Source of the DNA: Desulfobacter postgatei 2ac9
Lineage (GTDB): Bacteria; Desulfobacterota; Desulfobacteria; Desulfobacterales; Desulfobacteraceae
DNA: 64,000 nt
Reading direction: 5' to 3'
Assembly: GCF_000233695.2 (NCBI RefSeq)
Contig: NZ_CM001488.1
Span: 1,611,203-1,675,202 of the forward strand
The notes beneath the pieces were generated by a model. That model was not told the origin of the DNA, did not search any database, and saw nothing but the letters and a program-made list of their open reading frames with translations. The stretch's first letter is position 1; the number at the start of each line of letters is the position of its first letter. Of the stretch, positions 52,244-62,924 are shown in pieces. The translations under genes were made by a program, and so were the position numbers.

Positions 52244-53353
52244 ATGTTTGATCGCCGTCTATTATCAAATTTTGACTGGGGATTTCTTTTGCTTATTGTT
52301 TTTATTTGCATTCTGGGGCTGACTATCCTTTATTCGGCGGTGACAGCCGGATACGCCGGAACTGGCCTACCTCCCCTTTTTAAAAAACAGGTTGTCTGGC
52401 TTGCCGTTGGTTTTGCCATCATGATGGGCTGCCTTGTCATTGACTTTAAAGAGTTTGCCAATCTACATTTCCTTATATATGCCGCATGTGTCGGGCTTCT
52501 GGTGGCTACCTGGCTTGTGGGGCATACCGGCGGCGGCTCCCAACGCTGGCTGGTGTTGGGTCCTGTTCGGATACAGACCTCGGAGCTGATGAAAATTTCT
52601 TTGATCATCAGCCTGGCTTCGGTGTATTCAGAGAGTATCAGTCCCGAAGGTTTAGGCTTCGCACATCTGATCAAGCCGGCTCTTTTATGTATTATTCCCT
52701 TTGGCCTCATCGTCATCCAACCCGATCTTGGCACGGGGCTTTTGCTTTTGCTTATTGCCGGCTGTCTTACTTTATTTGTAAAGGTTGAAAAAAAAGTTTT
52801 ATTCACTCTGGGTGTGGCGGGGCTCTGTCTGGTGCCTCTGGTATGGTTTTTCGGTCTGAAGGAATATCAGAAAGACAGAATTTTAACCTTTTTGAATCCT
52901 GAGCGGGACCCCCTTGGTACAGGTTATCATATCATTCAATCCAAGATTGCAATAGGTTCGGGTATGCTCACCGGGAAGGGGTTTCTCCATGGGACCCAGA
53001 ATGCTTTAAATTTTCTGCCGGAACAGCACACGGATTTTATTCTTTCCGTATTGGCCGAAGAATGGGGGCTTGCCGGGTGTATTGTACTGCTGGCCCTCTA
53101 TTTGCTTTTGCTGTTCTGGGGATTGAATGTTTCTTATAATTGTCGAAATATGTTTGGCTCTCTTTTGGCCATGGGTGTTACCATTATGATATTTTGGCAG
53201 ATTTTTATCAATGTCGGCATGGTTATGGGGCTGATGCCGGTGGTAGGCGTACCTTTGCCCCTAATTTCCTATGGCGGGTCTTCGGTTGCGACCAACATGG
53301 TCGGATTTGGTATTTTGCTGAATATACGTATTCGAAAATTTAACACGGCGTGA
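52244..53353 (+). CDS. rodA: Rod-shape-determining SEDS glycosyltransferase RodA
   Basis: A 369-residue polytopic protein of the SEDS family that polymerises glycan strands with PBP2. Around ten transmembrane helices are seen. Family signatures include GGSQRWLVLGPVRIQTSELMK, QPDLGTGLLLL, the catalytic-region EQHTDFILSVLAEEWGL and PLISYGGSS near the C-terminus. It is the last gene of the operon, followed by a 170-bp gap before the atp genes. Confidence 0.96.
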   Translation: MFDRRLLSNFDWGFLLLIVFICILGLTILYSAVTAGYAGTGLPPLFKKQVVWLAVGFAIMMGCLVIDFKEFANLHFLIYAACVGLLVATWLVGHTGGGSQRWLVLGPVRIQTSELMKISLIISLASVYSESISPEGLGFAHLIKPALLCIIPFGLIVIQPDLGTGLLLLLIAGCLTLFVKVEKKVLFTLGVAGLCLVPLVWFFGLKEYQKDRILTFLNPERDPLGTGYHIIQSKIAIGSGMLTGKGFLHGTQNALNFLPEQHTDFILSVLAEEWGLAGCIVLLALYLLLLFWGLNVSYNCRNMFGSLLAMGVTIMIFWQIFINVGMVMGLMPVVGVPLPLISYGGSSVATNMVGFGILLNIRIRKFNTA

Positions 53354-53392
53354 ATCCAGATCTCTCTCTATTTAGAATTGCTGCATTCTGTA

Positions 53393-53421
53393 TTGACAAA
53401 AGGCTTACTGGATGGTACTCA
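53393..53421 (+). promoter_or_regulatory. Possible promoter before the atp genes
   Basis: A perfect TTGACA at 53393-53398 with a weak TACTCA 17 bp downstream, about 100 bp before the b' start. Only the -35 box is good. Confidence 0.35.
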
Positions 53422-53523
53422 AGTCTCGATAATTTCTAAGCATTTAGGCTGAATCTGAACGATTTCGGCCAATAGGATATAAGTGGTTGATTTTTTGTAA
53501 TTATTAACTGGTGGAGGAATTTT

Positions 53524-53955
53524 ATGATAACTGTGATTCCTGATATATCGGCGGTATATCAGATGGTCAATTTTCTTGTCCTGCTATTCCTCCTCAACCT
53601 GGTTCTGTACAAACCCATTCGAAATGTCATTCTCGAAAGAAAAGCCAAGGTCGGCACTTTAGGTTCAGGTGTTGAACGGGCCTCGGCTGATCTTGAGAAA
53701 CAAAAGGATGATTACAAAAATGGGTTAAGACAGGCAAGGGGTGAAGGCCTCAAGAAAAAAGAGGTATTCATTGAGGAGGCGTCTGCCCAGGAAAAGGAGA
53801 TTATTACCCGGATCAATCAGAAAGCGCAGGCTAACTTTGTCCAAATTAAGGCACAAGTGGCTGAAGAAACAGAACAGGCCCGTAAAGCGCTTGAGGCCGA
53901 GGTTGAGGTGTATGCCAAAGCCATCGGAGAAAAGATTCTTGGGAGGGCATGTTAA
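53524..53955 (+). CDS. ATP synthase F0 subunit b'
   Basis: A 143-residue stator subunit with one N-terminal transmembrane helix (about 14-32) and a long charged helix. It is the shorter b' partner of the b subunit, the split type found in several Desulfobacterota as well as phototrophs. GTGGAGGA precedes the ATG. It overlaps the b gene by one base (TAATG). The a and c subunit genes are not in this window and must be elsewhere. Confidence 0.9.
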   Translation: MITVIPDISAVYQMVNFLVLLFLLNLVLYKPIRNVILERKAKVGTLGSGVERASADLEKQKDDYKNGLRQARGEGLKKKEVFIEEASAQEKEIITRINQKAQANFVQIKAQVAEETEQARKALEAEVEVYAKAIGEKILGRAC

Positions 53956-54548
53956 TGGAAAAAATTAATTGGAAAAAACACCTTAAGGTTTCCGCAACTG
54001 TCGTGGCCCTTGTGGCTGGTGCGACAGTGGTCTGGGCATCCGGCGGCGGTAATGGTGAAGCAGTGCATCACAATGCATGGAACGATGTTGATACCTGGAA
54101 AGTGCTTAACTTCGTTTTGCTTGCCCTTGGCTGCTTTTTCATCGCTAAAAAGCCGGTGGCGCAGTTCTTTTCTTCCCGTACAAAGGGGATTGAAGAAGAG
54201 TTGACAGACCTGGAAGAGAAAAAAGCCGAAGCAGAGAGAAAACTTGCCGAATATCAAGCCCGGTTTAGAAATCTTGAACAGGAATCTGAACAGATTATTG
54301 AAGATTATATTAAGCAGGGTGAAGATGCCAAGAAGAGAATTATTGCAGAGGCTGAAGCCCAGGCTGAAAAGCTTGAGGATATGGCAAAACGCAATATTGA
54401 ACAAGAGTTCAAAGCTGCAAAAGCTCTTCTGAAGCAGGAAATTGTGGATCGTGCAATGGAGCAGGCAGAGGCGCTCATTAAAAAATCCATCACAACCCAG
54501 GATCAGAACCGTCTGGTCGATGAATACTTGAAAAAGGTGGAGGCATAA
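53955..54548 (+). CDS. atpF: ATP synthase F0 subunit b
   Basis: A 197-residue stator subunit. Unusually it has two hydrophobic stretches near the N-terminus (about 13-28, signal-like, ending VVWASG, and 50-66, the usual anchor), then a long coiled helix rich in Glu, Lys and Ala. The ATG at 53955 overlaps the b' stop; an in-frame TTG two codons upstream is not needed. Its stop overlaps the atpH start (TAATG). It pairs with b' to form a heterodimeric peripheral stalk. Confidence 0.92.
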   Translation: MEKINWKKHLKVSATVVALVAGATVVWASGGGNGEAVHHNAWNDVDTWKVLNFVLLALGCFFIAKKPVAQFFSSRTKGIEEELTDLEEKKAEAERKLAEYQARFRNLEQESEQIIEDYIKQGEDAKKRIIAEAEAQAEKLEDMAKRNIEQEFKAAKALLKQEIVDRAMEQAEALIKKSITTQDQNRLVDEYLKKVEA

Positions 54549-55099
54549 TGAAGAATCTTGCAGTTTCAAGGCGTTATGCCAAGGCGTTGATTTTGATAGG
54601 TCAGGAAGACGGTCAGGCGGACGGGTACAATGATGAGCTTTCCGCAATGGTAGGGCTTTTGGACGCCAATGAGGGTTTTGAACAAGCCCTTACCAATCCG
54701 TTAATCAAAAAAAGTGACCGTAAAAAACTTCTTGATGCGGTAATTGCTGCTGCAGGCTTTTCAAAAGTGATGAAATCTTTCTTGTCATTGCTTTTTGACA
54801 AAGGCAGGATCGGCTTTACTAGAGACATTGCAACCTATTACAATACAATGGCAGATGAACTTAAAGGTGTTGTCAGGGCAAGTGTTGTGGCTGCCACGAG
54901 CCTATCCAAGACTAACATTAGTAAAATTCAGAAGTCTTTGTCTCAGAAAACCGGAAAAACCGTTGTGCTTGATGTGCAAAAGGATTCAAGTCTTATCGGC
55001 GGTATCATCACAAAAATCGGCGATCTTGTTCTTGACGGCAGCGTAAAAACCCAGCTGATCAATATGAGGGAAACTTTAAAAAAAGGTGAGAGTGCATAA
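54548..55099 (+). CDS. atpH: ATP synthase F1 subunit delta
   Basis: A 183-residue subunit joining F1 to the b/b' stalk. [18 protein letters not shown] at the start and the C-terminal [22 protein letters not shown] are strong family signatures. It overlaps atpF and atpA by one base on each side, so these three are translated together. Length is normal. Confidence 0.96.
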   Translation: MKNLAVSRRYAKALILIGQEDGQADGYNDELSAMVGLLDANEGFEQALTNPLIKKSDRKKLLDAVIAAAGFSKVMKSFLSLLFDKGRIGFTRDIATYYNTMADELKGVVRASVVAATSLSKTNISKIQKSLSQKTGKTVVLDVQKDSSLIGGIITKIGDLVLDGSVKTQLINMRETLKKGESA

Positions 55100-56616
55100 T
55101 GGAAATTAAAGCAGAAGAAATAAGCCAGATTATAAAAGATCAAATAAAAGGATTTGATGTAGACGTAGATCTGAGCGAAACCGGTGTCGTTCTCTCGGCG
55201 GGTGACGGTATTGCCCGTGTCTACGGTTTGGAAAAAGTCAAGGCCATGGAACTGGTTGAGTTTCCGGGCGGTATTCTGGGCCTGGCCCTTAACCTTGAAG
55301 CAGACAACGTCGGTGTGGCCATCCTTGGTGATGACAAGGTTATCAAGGAAGGTGACGTGGTTAAGCGTACCGATCGTATCGCTTCCGTTCCGGTTGGCGA
55401 AGCGCTGCTGGGCCGCGTTGTAACCACCACGGGTGAGCCTGTTGACGGCAAAGGTCCCATCGAATCTGATATATATATGAACATGGAACTGGTTGCCCCT
55501 GGTGTTATTGCCAGAAAATCAGTCCATGAACCCTGCTACACCGGTTCTAAGGCGGTTGACGGTATGACCCCGGTTGGTCGCGGACAGCGCGAGTTGATCA
55601 TTGGTGACCGTCAGATTGGTAAGACTGCTGTTGCGGTTGATGCCATCATCGCCCAGAAAGAAACCGACATGAAGTGCATCTATGTTGCCTGCGGGCAGAA
55701 AAAATCTACGGTTGCCCAGGTTGTTGCCGCCCTTGAAGAGCACGGCGCCATGGAATATACCACCGTTGTCATAGCATCTGCTTCCGAGTCTGCCGCAATG
55801 CAGTACCTGGCTCCTTATGCCGGTTGCGCCATGGGCGAATACTTCCGTGATAAAGGCGAGCACGCCCTGATTATCTATGATGATTTGTCAAAACAGGCTG
55901 CAGCTTACCGTCAGGTATCTCTGCTGCTCAGACGGCCGCCCGGACGAGAAGCGTACCCCGGCGATATTTTTTACAACCACAGCCGTCTGCTGGAACGTTC
56001 TGCCAAAATGAGTGATGCACTTGGTGCAGGCTCTTTGACCGCACTGCCCATCATTGAAACCCAGGAAGGCGACGTATCCGCATTTATTCCCACAAACGTT
56101 ATCTCCATTACCGACGGCCAGATCTTTCTGGACAAAGACCTCTTCTTTGCAGGTATCCGTCCGGCCATCGACGTTGGACTTTCCGTATCCCGCGTTGGTG
56201 GTGCTGCCCAGGTAAAAGCCATGAAACAGGTTGCCGGTACACTTCGTTTGGATCTGGCCCAGTACAGAGAGCTTGAAGCCTTTGCTGCGTTCGGTTCAGA
56301 CTTGGATGCAGCCACCCAAAGACAGTTGACCCGTGGTGAAAGATTGGTTGAATTGCTTAAGCAGCCCCAATATAAACCGCTTCCCATGGAAAAACAGGTA
56401 ACGGTTCTTTATGCAGGCACCAAAGGGTATCTTGATAAATATCCCAAAGAAGCCGTTTCTGCCTATGAGGCAGGCCTTTACCCATTTGTTGAAAGCCGGT
56501 TCCCGGAAGTATTCACCGGCCTGAAGGAAAAACAGAAAATTGATGATGAACTTGAGGCCAAGATCAAACAATGCCTTGAAGCCTATGATGCAGAGTTCAA
56601 AGAGACCGTAAAATAA
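55099..56616 (+). CDS. atpA: ATP synthase F1 subunit alpha
   Basis: A 505-residue non-catalytic nucleotide-binding subunit. Walker A is [13 protein letters not shown] near 170, and the arginine-finger region [10 protein letters not shown] is near 374. All domains of the family are present at normal length. It starts at the last base of the atpH stop. A 65-bp gap precedes atpG. Confidence 0.98.
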   Translation: MEIKAEEISQIIKDQIKGFDVDVDLSETGVVLSAGDGIARVYGLEKVKAMELVEFPGGILGLALNLEADNVGVAILGDDKVIKEGDVVKRTDRIASVPVGEALLGRVVTTTGEPVDGKGPIESDIYMNMELVAPGVIARKSVHEPCYTGSKAVDGMTPVGRGQRELIIGDRQIGKTAVAVDAIIAQKETDMKCIYVACGQKKSTVAQVVAALEEHGAMEYTTVVIASASESAAMQYLAPYAGCAMGEYFRDKGEHALIIYDDLSKQAAAYRQVSLLLRRPPGREAYPGDIFYNHSRLLERSAKMSDALGAGSLTALPIIETQEGDVSAFIPTNVISITDGQIFLDKDLFFAGIRPAIDVGLSVSRVGGAAQVKAMKQVAGTLRLDLAQYRELEAFAAFGSDLDAATQRQLTRGERLVELLKQPQYKPLPMEKQVTVLYAGTKGYLDKYPKEAVSAYEAGLYPFVESRFPEVFTGLKEKQKIDDELEAKIKQCLEAYDAEFKETVK

Positions 56617-56681
56617 TTTAAGGTCGATCTGGACTGATTTGTGAGAACAAACAATAACTTATAGGCGCAAAGGTAGATCAT

Positions 56682-57581
56682 ATGGCAACGTTAAAAGAAG
56701 TACAATCGAAAATAGTCAGCGTTAAAAAGACTAGACAGATTACCTCTGCCATGAAAATGGTCGCCACTTCGAAACTGCGCGGTTCCCAGAATGCCATGGA
56801 AGCATTCAAACCTTATGCTTCCAAATTTGCTGAAGTTCTGGGATCCATTGCCGGGAAATCAGGAGAGGAAGTATCTCCACTCCTGGTGCCCAAGGAAGAA
56901 GTTAAAAAGGTGGCCCTGCTCCTGTGCACCTCTGACAGGGGACTGTGTGGCGGATTTAATATCAATCTGATTGATAAAGCTGTAAAAATGCTCAAATCCG
57001 AGCTTGAAGGCAAAGAGGTTTCTTTTGTCTGTTACGGCAAAAAAGGTCGTGACTGGGCAAAAAAATCAGGTCGAACCATTGATGCCCAATACATCGGCGT
57101 TGTTGGTGGCAGACCAGACTTCTCGGTAGCTTCAAGTTCGGGTCAGGCATTGATCAACAGTTTCCTCGCCGGAGATGTTGATGAAGTATATCTAATTTAT
57201 TCTGAATTTCAGGGCATGGCAAAACAGGTACCGACGGTTAAGCAGATTCTTCCAATACCTTCCCTTGAAGATATTGTGAACGAGGAAGCTGCTGCACCGG
57301 CGAAAGAAGGCACCTTTTTGCCGGAACACATTTGTGAGCCGTCGTCTGACGCGCTTCTTGGTAAGATGCTGCCCAAAAATATTTTTATCCAGATATTTGA
57401 TGCAATTCTTCAGACGTCAACGTCTGAACATGCCGCTCGTATGAGGGCCATGGAAAATGCGACCAAGGCTTGTGAAGATATGGTAGATGAACTGCAAACC
57501 ATATTTAATAAAACAAGACAGGCAGGCATTACCAATGACCTCATGGATATCGTCGGCGGTGCCGAAGCCCTTAAGGGATAA
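56682..57581 (+). CDS. atpG: ATP synthase F1 subunit gamma
   Basis: A 299-residue central rotor subunit. The N-terminal helix ITSAMKMVATSKL and the C-terminal ARMRAMENATKACEDMVDEL form the coiled coil that turns inside the alpha/beta hexamer, and LLCTSDRGLCGGFN is a further signature. Length is normal. It lies between atpA and atpD with short gaps, as in most F1 operons. Confidence 0.98.
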   Translation: MATLKEVQSKIVSVKKTRQITSAMKMVATSKLRGSQNAMEAFKPYASKFAEVLGSIAGKSGEEVSPLLVPKEEVKKVALLLCTSDRGLCGGFNINLIDKAVKMLKSELEGKEVSFVCYGKKGRDWAKKSGRTIDAQYIGVVGGRPDFSVASSSGQALINSFLAGDVDEVYLIYSEFQGMAKQVPTVKQILPIPSLEDIVNEEAAAPAKEGTFLPEHICEPSSDALLGKMLPKNIFIQIFDAILQTSTSEHAARMRAMENATKACEDMVDELQTIFNKTRQAGITNDLMDIVGGAEALKG

Positions 57582-57623
57582 TCACTCTACTAGGATATAC
57601 GCATAGATAAAACAGCTTTATAG

Positions 57624-59039
<1,416 letters not shown>

Positions 59040-59056
59040 CTATTCGGAGGTTGATT

Positions 59057-59464
59057 ATGGCTGATAAATTTTTTCTTGAAGTTGTAACGCCGCAAAAGGC
59101 AGTGGTCAGTGAAGATATTCAAAGTATTTCAGCGCCTGGCAGCGAAGGTGAATTTTGTGCCTTGAAAGGGCATACAACCTTTTTGACCTCACTGAAAACA
59201 GGTGCCATCCGTTATAAAGATGCAAGCGGTAATGAGCGCATCCTCTTTGTGAGTGGCGGATTTGCCGAAGTTCTTCCGGATAAGGTAACCATTCTCGCTG
59301 AATCGGCTGAACGCTCTCAGGAGATTGATCTTGGCAGGGCAAAAGAAGCCCAGGTTCGTGCTGAACAACGGTTGAGGGACAAGGCGGCAGAGATAGACAT
59401 TATTCGTGCCGAGGCTGCTTTGCAGCGAGCGCTGTTCCGGATTAAAATTGCAGGTACTCACTAA
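59057..59464 (+). CDS. atpC: ATP synthase F1 subunit epsilon
   Basis: A 135-residue subunit with the N-terminal beta sandwich (FLEVVTPQKAVVSEDIQSIS, then GSEGEFCALKGHTTFLTSL) and a C-terminal helical hairpin that inhibits hydrolysis. The ATG at 59057 follows CGGAGG; an in-frame TTG at 59051 is inside that ribosome-site region and is rejected. It ends the operon; a strong terminator follows at 59527. Confidence 0.96.
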   Translation: MADKFFLEVVTPQKAVVSEDIQSISAPGSEGEFCALKGHTTFLTSLKTGAIRYKDASGNERILFVSGGFAEVLPDKVTILAESAERSQEIDLGRAKEAQVRAEQRLRDKAAEIDIIRAEAALQRALFRIKIAGTH

Positions 59465-59526
59465 GAATATTCGGTTTGTCTGATGGTTTGATAACCACCA
59501 GGTTTATAATGCCGAAAATACGGAGT

Positions 59527-59564
59527 AAAAAAGGGATGCCTTTATGGGCATCCCTTTTTGTTTT
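59527..59564 (+). terminator. Rho-independent terminator of the atp operon
   Basis: Arms AAAAAGGGATGCC and GGCATCCCTTTTT with a 6-base loop, followed by GTTTT. It lies about 65 bp after atpC. Confidence 0.93.
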
Positions 59565-59593
59565 CATCACCTATAAAGAAGCAGGGGGAGGTA

Positions 59594-60346
59594 ATGAACA
59601 ATATAGCAGTTATCATACTGGCTGCAGGAAAAGGCAGCCGCATGAAATCGGATTTAGCCAAGGTACTCCACAAGGTCGCTGGTGAAAGCATGGTTAACCA
59701 CGTGATTGAAGCCGCTCTTGATGTCTCTTCGGGTCATATTCATGTCGTGGTAGGGCACCAGGCAGAAAAAGTGCAAAAAGAGGTTCAAAATAAATATAAT
59801 GTGCAATTTGCCTTTCAAAAAGCGCTTATGGGAACAGGGGATGCGGTCAAGGTTGCATTGCCCGGAATTGATCCCTGTATTCAACATATCTTGGTTTTGT
59901 GCGGTGATGTTCCGTTGATAAAAAGGCAGACCCTTTTGGATTTGGTTTCAGCACACCGGAACCTCGTGGCTGATTTGACTGTTCTCGCAGCAAAAATTAA
60001 AAACCCGACCGGCTATGGCAGAATTATTCAGGGTGACGACGGACAGCTGCTTGCCATACGAGAAGAGGCGGATGCAACTGATTTGGAAAAGCAGATTAAT
60101 ATCGTTAATTCCGGGATTTTTTGTTTTGAAAAACGATTTCTTGAATCGGGTATAGGACGCATTAAGAACAATAATAGTCAGGGAGAATACTACCTTACCG
60201 ACCTTGTAGAAGTGGCTGTCCAAGACAGAGTTAAAACATTTGTTAAGATCATAGACGACGCTGAGGAGGTTATCGGCGTTAATACCATTGAACAGTTAAA
60301 CCGCATCAATACCTTGTTTCATAAGTCTCCGAAGGAATTATCTTGA
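59594..60346 (+). CDS. GlmU-like UDP-N-acetylglucosamine pyrophosphorylase without acetyltransferase half
   Basis: A 250-residue nucleotidyltransferase equal to the N-terminal half of GlmU. It would make UDP-GlcNAc from GlcNAc-1-phosphate and UTP. The signature reads ILAAGKGSRMKSDLAKVLH, with alanine where proline is usual, and CGDVPLI and GYGRII motifs follow. The left-handed beta-helix acetyltransferase domain is absent, so GlcN-1-P acetylation must be done by another protein. The ATG at 59594 follows GGGGGAGG. It is separated from atpC by a terminator. Confidence 0.88.
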   Translation: MNNIAVIILAAGKGSRMKSDLAKVLHKVAGESMVNHVIEAALDVSSGHIHVVVGHQAEKVQKEVQNKYNVQFAFQKALMGTGDAVKVALPGIDPCIQHILVLCGDVPLIKRQTLLDLVSAHRNLVADLTVLAAKIKNPTGYGRIIQGDDGQLLAIREEADATDLEKQINIVNSGIFCFEKRFLESGIGRIKNNNSQGEYYLTDLVEVAVQDRVKTFVKIIDDAEEVIGVNTIEQLNRINTLFHKSPKELS

Positions 60347-60394
60347 CTTTCATCAGGCTGCTTAATATATTAGTAGTTAATTAATTACCATTTT

Positions 60395-60661
60395 ATGAGA
60401 CTTAAGAAATTGAATAATGAGGATATAGCAGCCAAGTTTGATGACATTAACATCCACGTGGACTTTTTAATAGAGTCCTGCCAAAGTCTTCAAAAAGAAA
60501 ACGCGGAGCTCTCTGTTAAAATTAGAGAACTTGAAGATCAGTTGGAACAGAAAATTAAAAAAGAAGATGTCTATGTCGACCGGGAGTCTATGATGAATGA
60601 AAAAATTAACGGACTCCTTTCAAAACTGGATGGTTTCTCGGAAACCGTATCCGGGGGATGA
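60395..60661 (+). CDS. ZapB-like coiled-coil cell-division protein
   Basis: An 88-residue almost fully helical protein with heptad-like leucines (HVDFLIESCQSLQKENAEL, then IRELEDQLEQKI). It is charged and soluble. Size, coiled coil and place directly before zapA fit ZapB-like proteins that bundle at the Z ring with ZapA. The sequence alone is not decisive because coiled coils are degenerate. Confidence 0.72.
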   Translation: MRLKKLNNEDIAAKFDDINIHVDFLIESCQSLQKENAELSVKIRELEDQLEQKIKKEDVYVDRESMMNEKINGLLSKLDGFSETVSGG

Positions 60662-60707
60662 CAAATTAAAAAGCGTTTGAATATATATATTCGGTAAAGG
60701 GCTTTCC

Positions 60708-61004
60708 TTGGATGAGATCGTTAAAATTGAGCTTTTTGGGGAAGAATTTAAGTTTAAACCGGATAAAGAGCAAGCATATGATCCGGTAAAGATTGCAGCC
60801 CATGTCAAGGAATATATAGAAGAAGCAGAAAGTCTTTTCCAAAATAAAACCAGCAGTAAAAACAGAATGGCTATTCTGCTTCTTGCAGCCATGAATTTAT
60901 CTAAGGATTATAATGAACTGCATTTGAAGTATTCAGACCTTCAAAAAGACATTGAAAGCAGAGTATCATCCTTATTGGATAAAATAGACAAGACAATGAA
61001 ATAA
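60708..61004 (+). CDS. zapA: Cell division protein ZapA
   Basis: A 98-residue Z-ring-associated protein. EIVKIELFGEEFKFKPDKE is the typical N-terminal globular start, and the C-terminal half is the coiled-coil dimerisation helix (MAILLLAAMNLSKDYNEL...). It starts at TTG 60708: the nearby ATG at 60712 is out of frame, and the family start (short, followed by DEIVKIE) fits TTG. It precedes the 6S RNA candidate, as in many bacteria. Confidence 0.87.
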   Translation: MDEIVKIELFGEEFKFKPDKEQAYDPVKIAAHVKEYIEEAESLFQNKTSSKNRMAILLLAAMNLSKDYNELHLKYSDLQKDIESRVSSLLDKIDKTMK

Positions 61005-61031
61005 ATTTTCATTGGTTTAAAATTATAACAA

Positions 61032-61216
61032 CCCCCCTGCGATGTACGTGATTGTATGACAGACTTTGTCCTAACGCATAAAAACCTAGGGGGATCACGC
61101 TGATACTGATGCGCAGGTTCCCTTTTAAGGGAAAAGCCTAAAGGTATTATTGATTCCCCGTCTTTTGGACCCTTGGTTCAAAGCCTTAAGAAACAACACG
61201 GCAGTTGCGGGGGAAT
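61032..61216 (+). ncRNA. ssrS: Probable 6S RNA
   Basis: The 342-bp gap between zapA and rny has no good ORF but holds a stretch of about 185 bases. It starts with CCCCCCTGCGATGT and ends with GCAGTTGCGGGGGAA, so the ends pair as a GC-rich stem, and inner complementary runs leave an open central region. Length, closing stem and the zapA-ssrS gene order shared by many Proteobacteria support 6S RNA, the regulator that binds sigma-70 RNA polymerase. Exact ends are approximate. Confidence 0.7.
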
Positions 61217-61346
61217 TGTTATGATATTAAAGACGCTTTGCCATACCTCCTTCTTATCCTAACGTATTATTCCATTTCTTTTTTAGCAAGATAAAACATG
61301 GGTACATATTTTTTTTGTAACCCTCTTATTCCAGGAGAGAAATTGT

Positions 61347-62909
61347 ATGAGTTTTACAATGATGCTTGCATTCATGATGGTGCTGCTGGCTGTCGGTGCG
61401 GTCATTTTATATGTGATAAAAGGAAAAATTGATCAGCAGAGACGTGATTTTTTAGAAGAGCAACGCGTTGCCATGGACGAGGCAGTTAAAAAAGCTGAAA
61501 CTCTCCTTAGGGAAGCTAAATTGGAGGCCCGCTCTCGTCTGCTGGAAATGAAAAGCACCTTTGATGCTGAGACAGAAGAGACACGGGCTGAGTTGAAAAA
61601 AGAGGAACGAAGGCTTTCTAAGAAAAGTGAAAAGCTTGACAAGCTTGAAGATCAATGTGCCAAAAGAGAAAAATCCATAGAAAAAAATGAACGGGACATT
61701 GCGGAAAAACTTGAATCTGTAATCCAAAAAGAAAAATCCTATACGCAACTTCTTGAAGAGACAAAAAAAGAGCTTGAAAAGGTCTCCGGGATGACCCTTG
61801 AGCAGGCCAAAGAGTTGTTGCTTAAAACCATGGAGGATGAAGCCAGGCACGAAGGTGCCAAAATGGTTAAAAAGATCACTACCGAAGTCAGGGAGAAAGC
61901 AGATAAAGAGGCTAAAAAGATTCTATCGACTGCGATTCAACGCTATGCGGGCGACTATGTTGCTGAGCGCACCGTTTCTGTCGTTAATCTGCCCGGAGAT
62001 GAAATGAAGGGTCGAATTATCGGTAGGGAAGGTCGCAATATCCGTGCTTTGGAAGCCGCAACCGGTATTGATCTGATTATTGACGATACTCCGGAAGCTG
62101 TCATTTTGTCAGGATTCAACCCCGTCAGGCGGGAGGTGGCGAGGATTTCCCTTGAAAAATTGATTTCAGATGGAAGAATTCATCCCGCTCGTATTGAGGA
62201 TGTTGTGGCGCGTGCAACGGAGGAGGTTGATCTTGCAATTAAAGAAGCCGGCGAGCAGGCTGCGTTTGACTTGGGTGTGCACGGGATTGATCCGGAACTT
62301 ATCAAAGTGCTTGGCAAGCTAAAATTCAGAACCTCCTATGCCCAGAATGTTTTGCAGCATTCTATTGAAGTGGCGTTTTTGGCCGGTATTATAGCTGCTG
62401 AACTTGGTCTGGACATAAAACTTGCCCAGCGCATGGGGCTGCTTCACGATATTGGCAAGGCCGTGGATCATGAAGTAGATGGCGCCCATGCCATTATTGG
62501 CGCCAAGCTTGCTAAAAAATATGGTGAAAGCGAAAGCGTTGTTAATGCTATTGCTGCCCACCATGAAGACCAAATGCCTGAGAGTGTATATGATTTCATT
62601 GTACAATCCGCTGATGCGCTTTCCGGAGCCAGGCCCGGTGCCAGAAAAGAGAGTCTTGAAAACTACGTAAAACGGTTGGAAGATCTTGAAAATATCGCTA
62701 ATAGTTTTGACGGCGTGGTAAATACCTATGCCATTCAGGCCGGGCGTGAGATCCGGGTCATTACTGAAAGTGAAAAAATTACTGATGAGAGTGCAATACT
62801 GCTTTCAAAAGATATTGCCCGCCAAATTGAAGAAAATCTGACATTTCCGGGCCAGGTTAAAGTTGTTGTTATTCGAGAAACCAGAGCGGTTGAATATACC
62901 AGGAAATGA
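61347..62909 (+). CDS. rny: Ribonuclease Y
   Basis: A 520-residue membrane-bound endoribonuclease that starts mRNA decay. It has an N-terminal transmembrane helix (about 4-24), a long coiled coil (about 30-200), a KH domain ([19 protein letters not shown] near 230) and an HD phosphohydrolase domain with the metal motif [12 protein letters not shown] near 366. The length matches the family. The ATG follows CCAGGAGAG. It is 15 bp before tyrS. Confidence 0.96.
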   Translation: MSFTMMLAFMMVLLAVGAVILYVIKGKIDQQRRDFLEEQRVAMDEAVKKAETLLREAKLEARSRLLEMKSTFDAETEETRAELKKEERRLSKKSEKLDKLEDQCAKREKSIEKNERDIAEKLESVIQKEKSYTQLLEETKKELEKVSGMTLEQAKELLLKTMEDEARHEGAKMVKKITTEVREKADKEAKKILSTAIQRYAGDYVAERTVSVVNLPGDEMKGRIIGREGRNIRALEAATGIDLIIDDTPEAVILSGFNPVRREVARISLEKLISDGRIHPARIEDVVARATEEVDLAIKEAGEQAAFDLGVHGIDPELIKVLGKLKFRTSYAQNVLQHSIEVAFLAGIIAAELGLDIKLAQRMGLLHDIGKAVDHEVDGAHAIIGAKLAKKYGESESVVNAIAAHHEDQMPESVYDFIVQSADALSGARPGARKESLENYVKRLEDLENIANSFDGVVNTYAIQAGREIRVITESEKITDESAILLSKDIARQIEENLTFPGQVKVVVIRETRAVEYTRK

Positions 62910-62924
62910 TAAGGAAGAAACAGC

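Noticed and set aside
53952..54647. Antisense 231-residue open frame over the ATP synthase b gene
   Set aside because: It is a shadow of atpF and atpH, both clearly real and coupled; the Phe/Leu/Cys-rich product has no family features.
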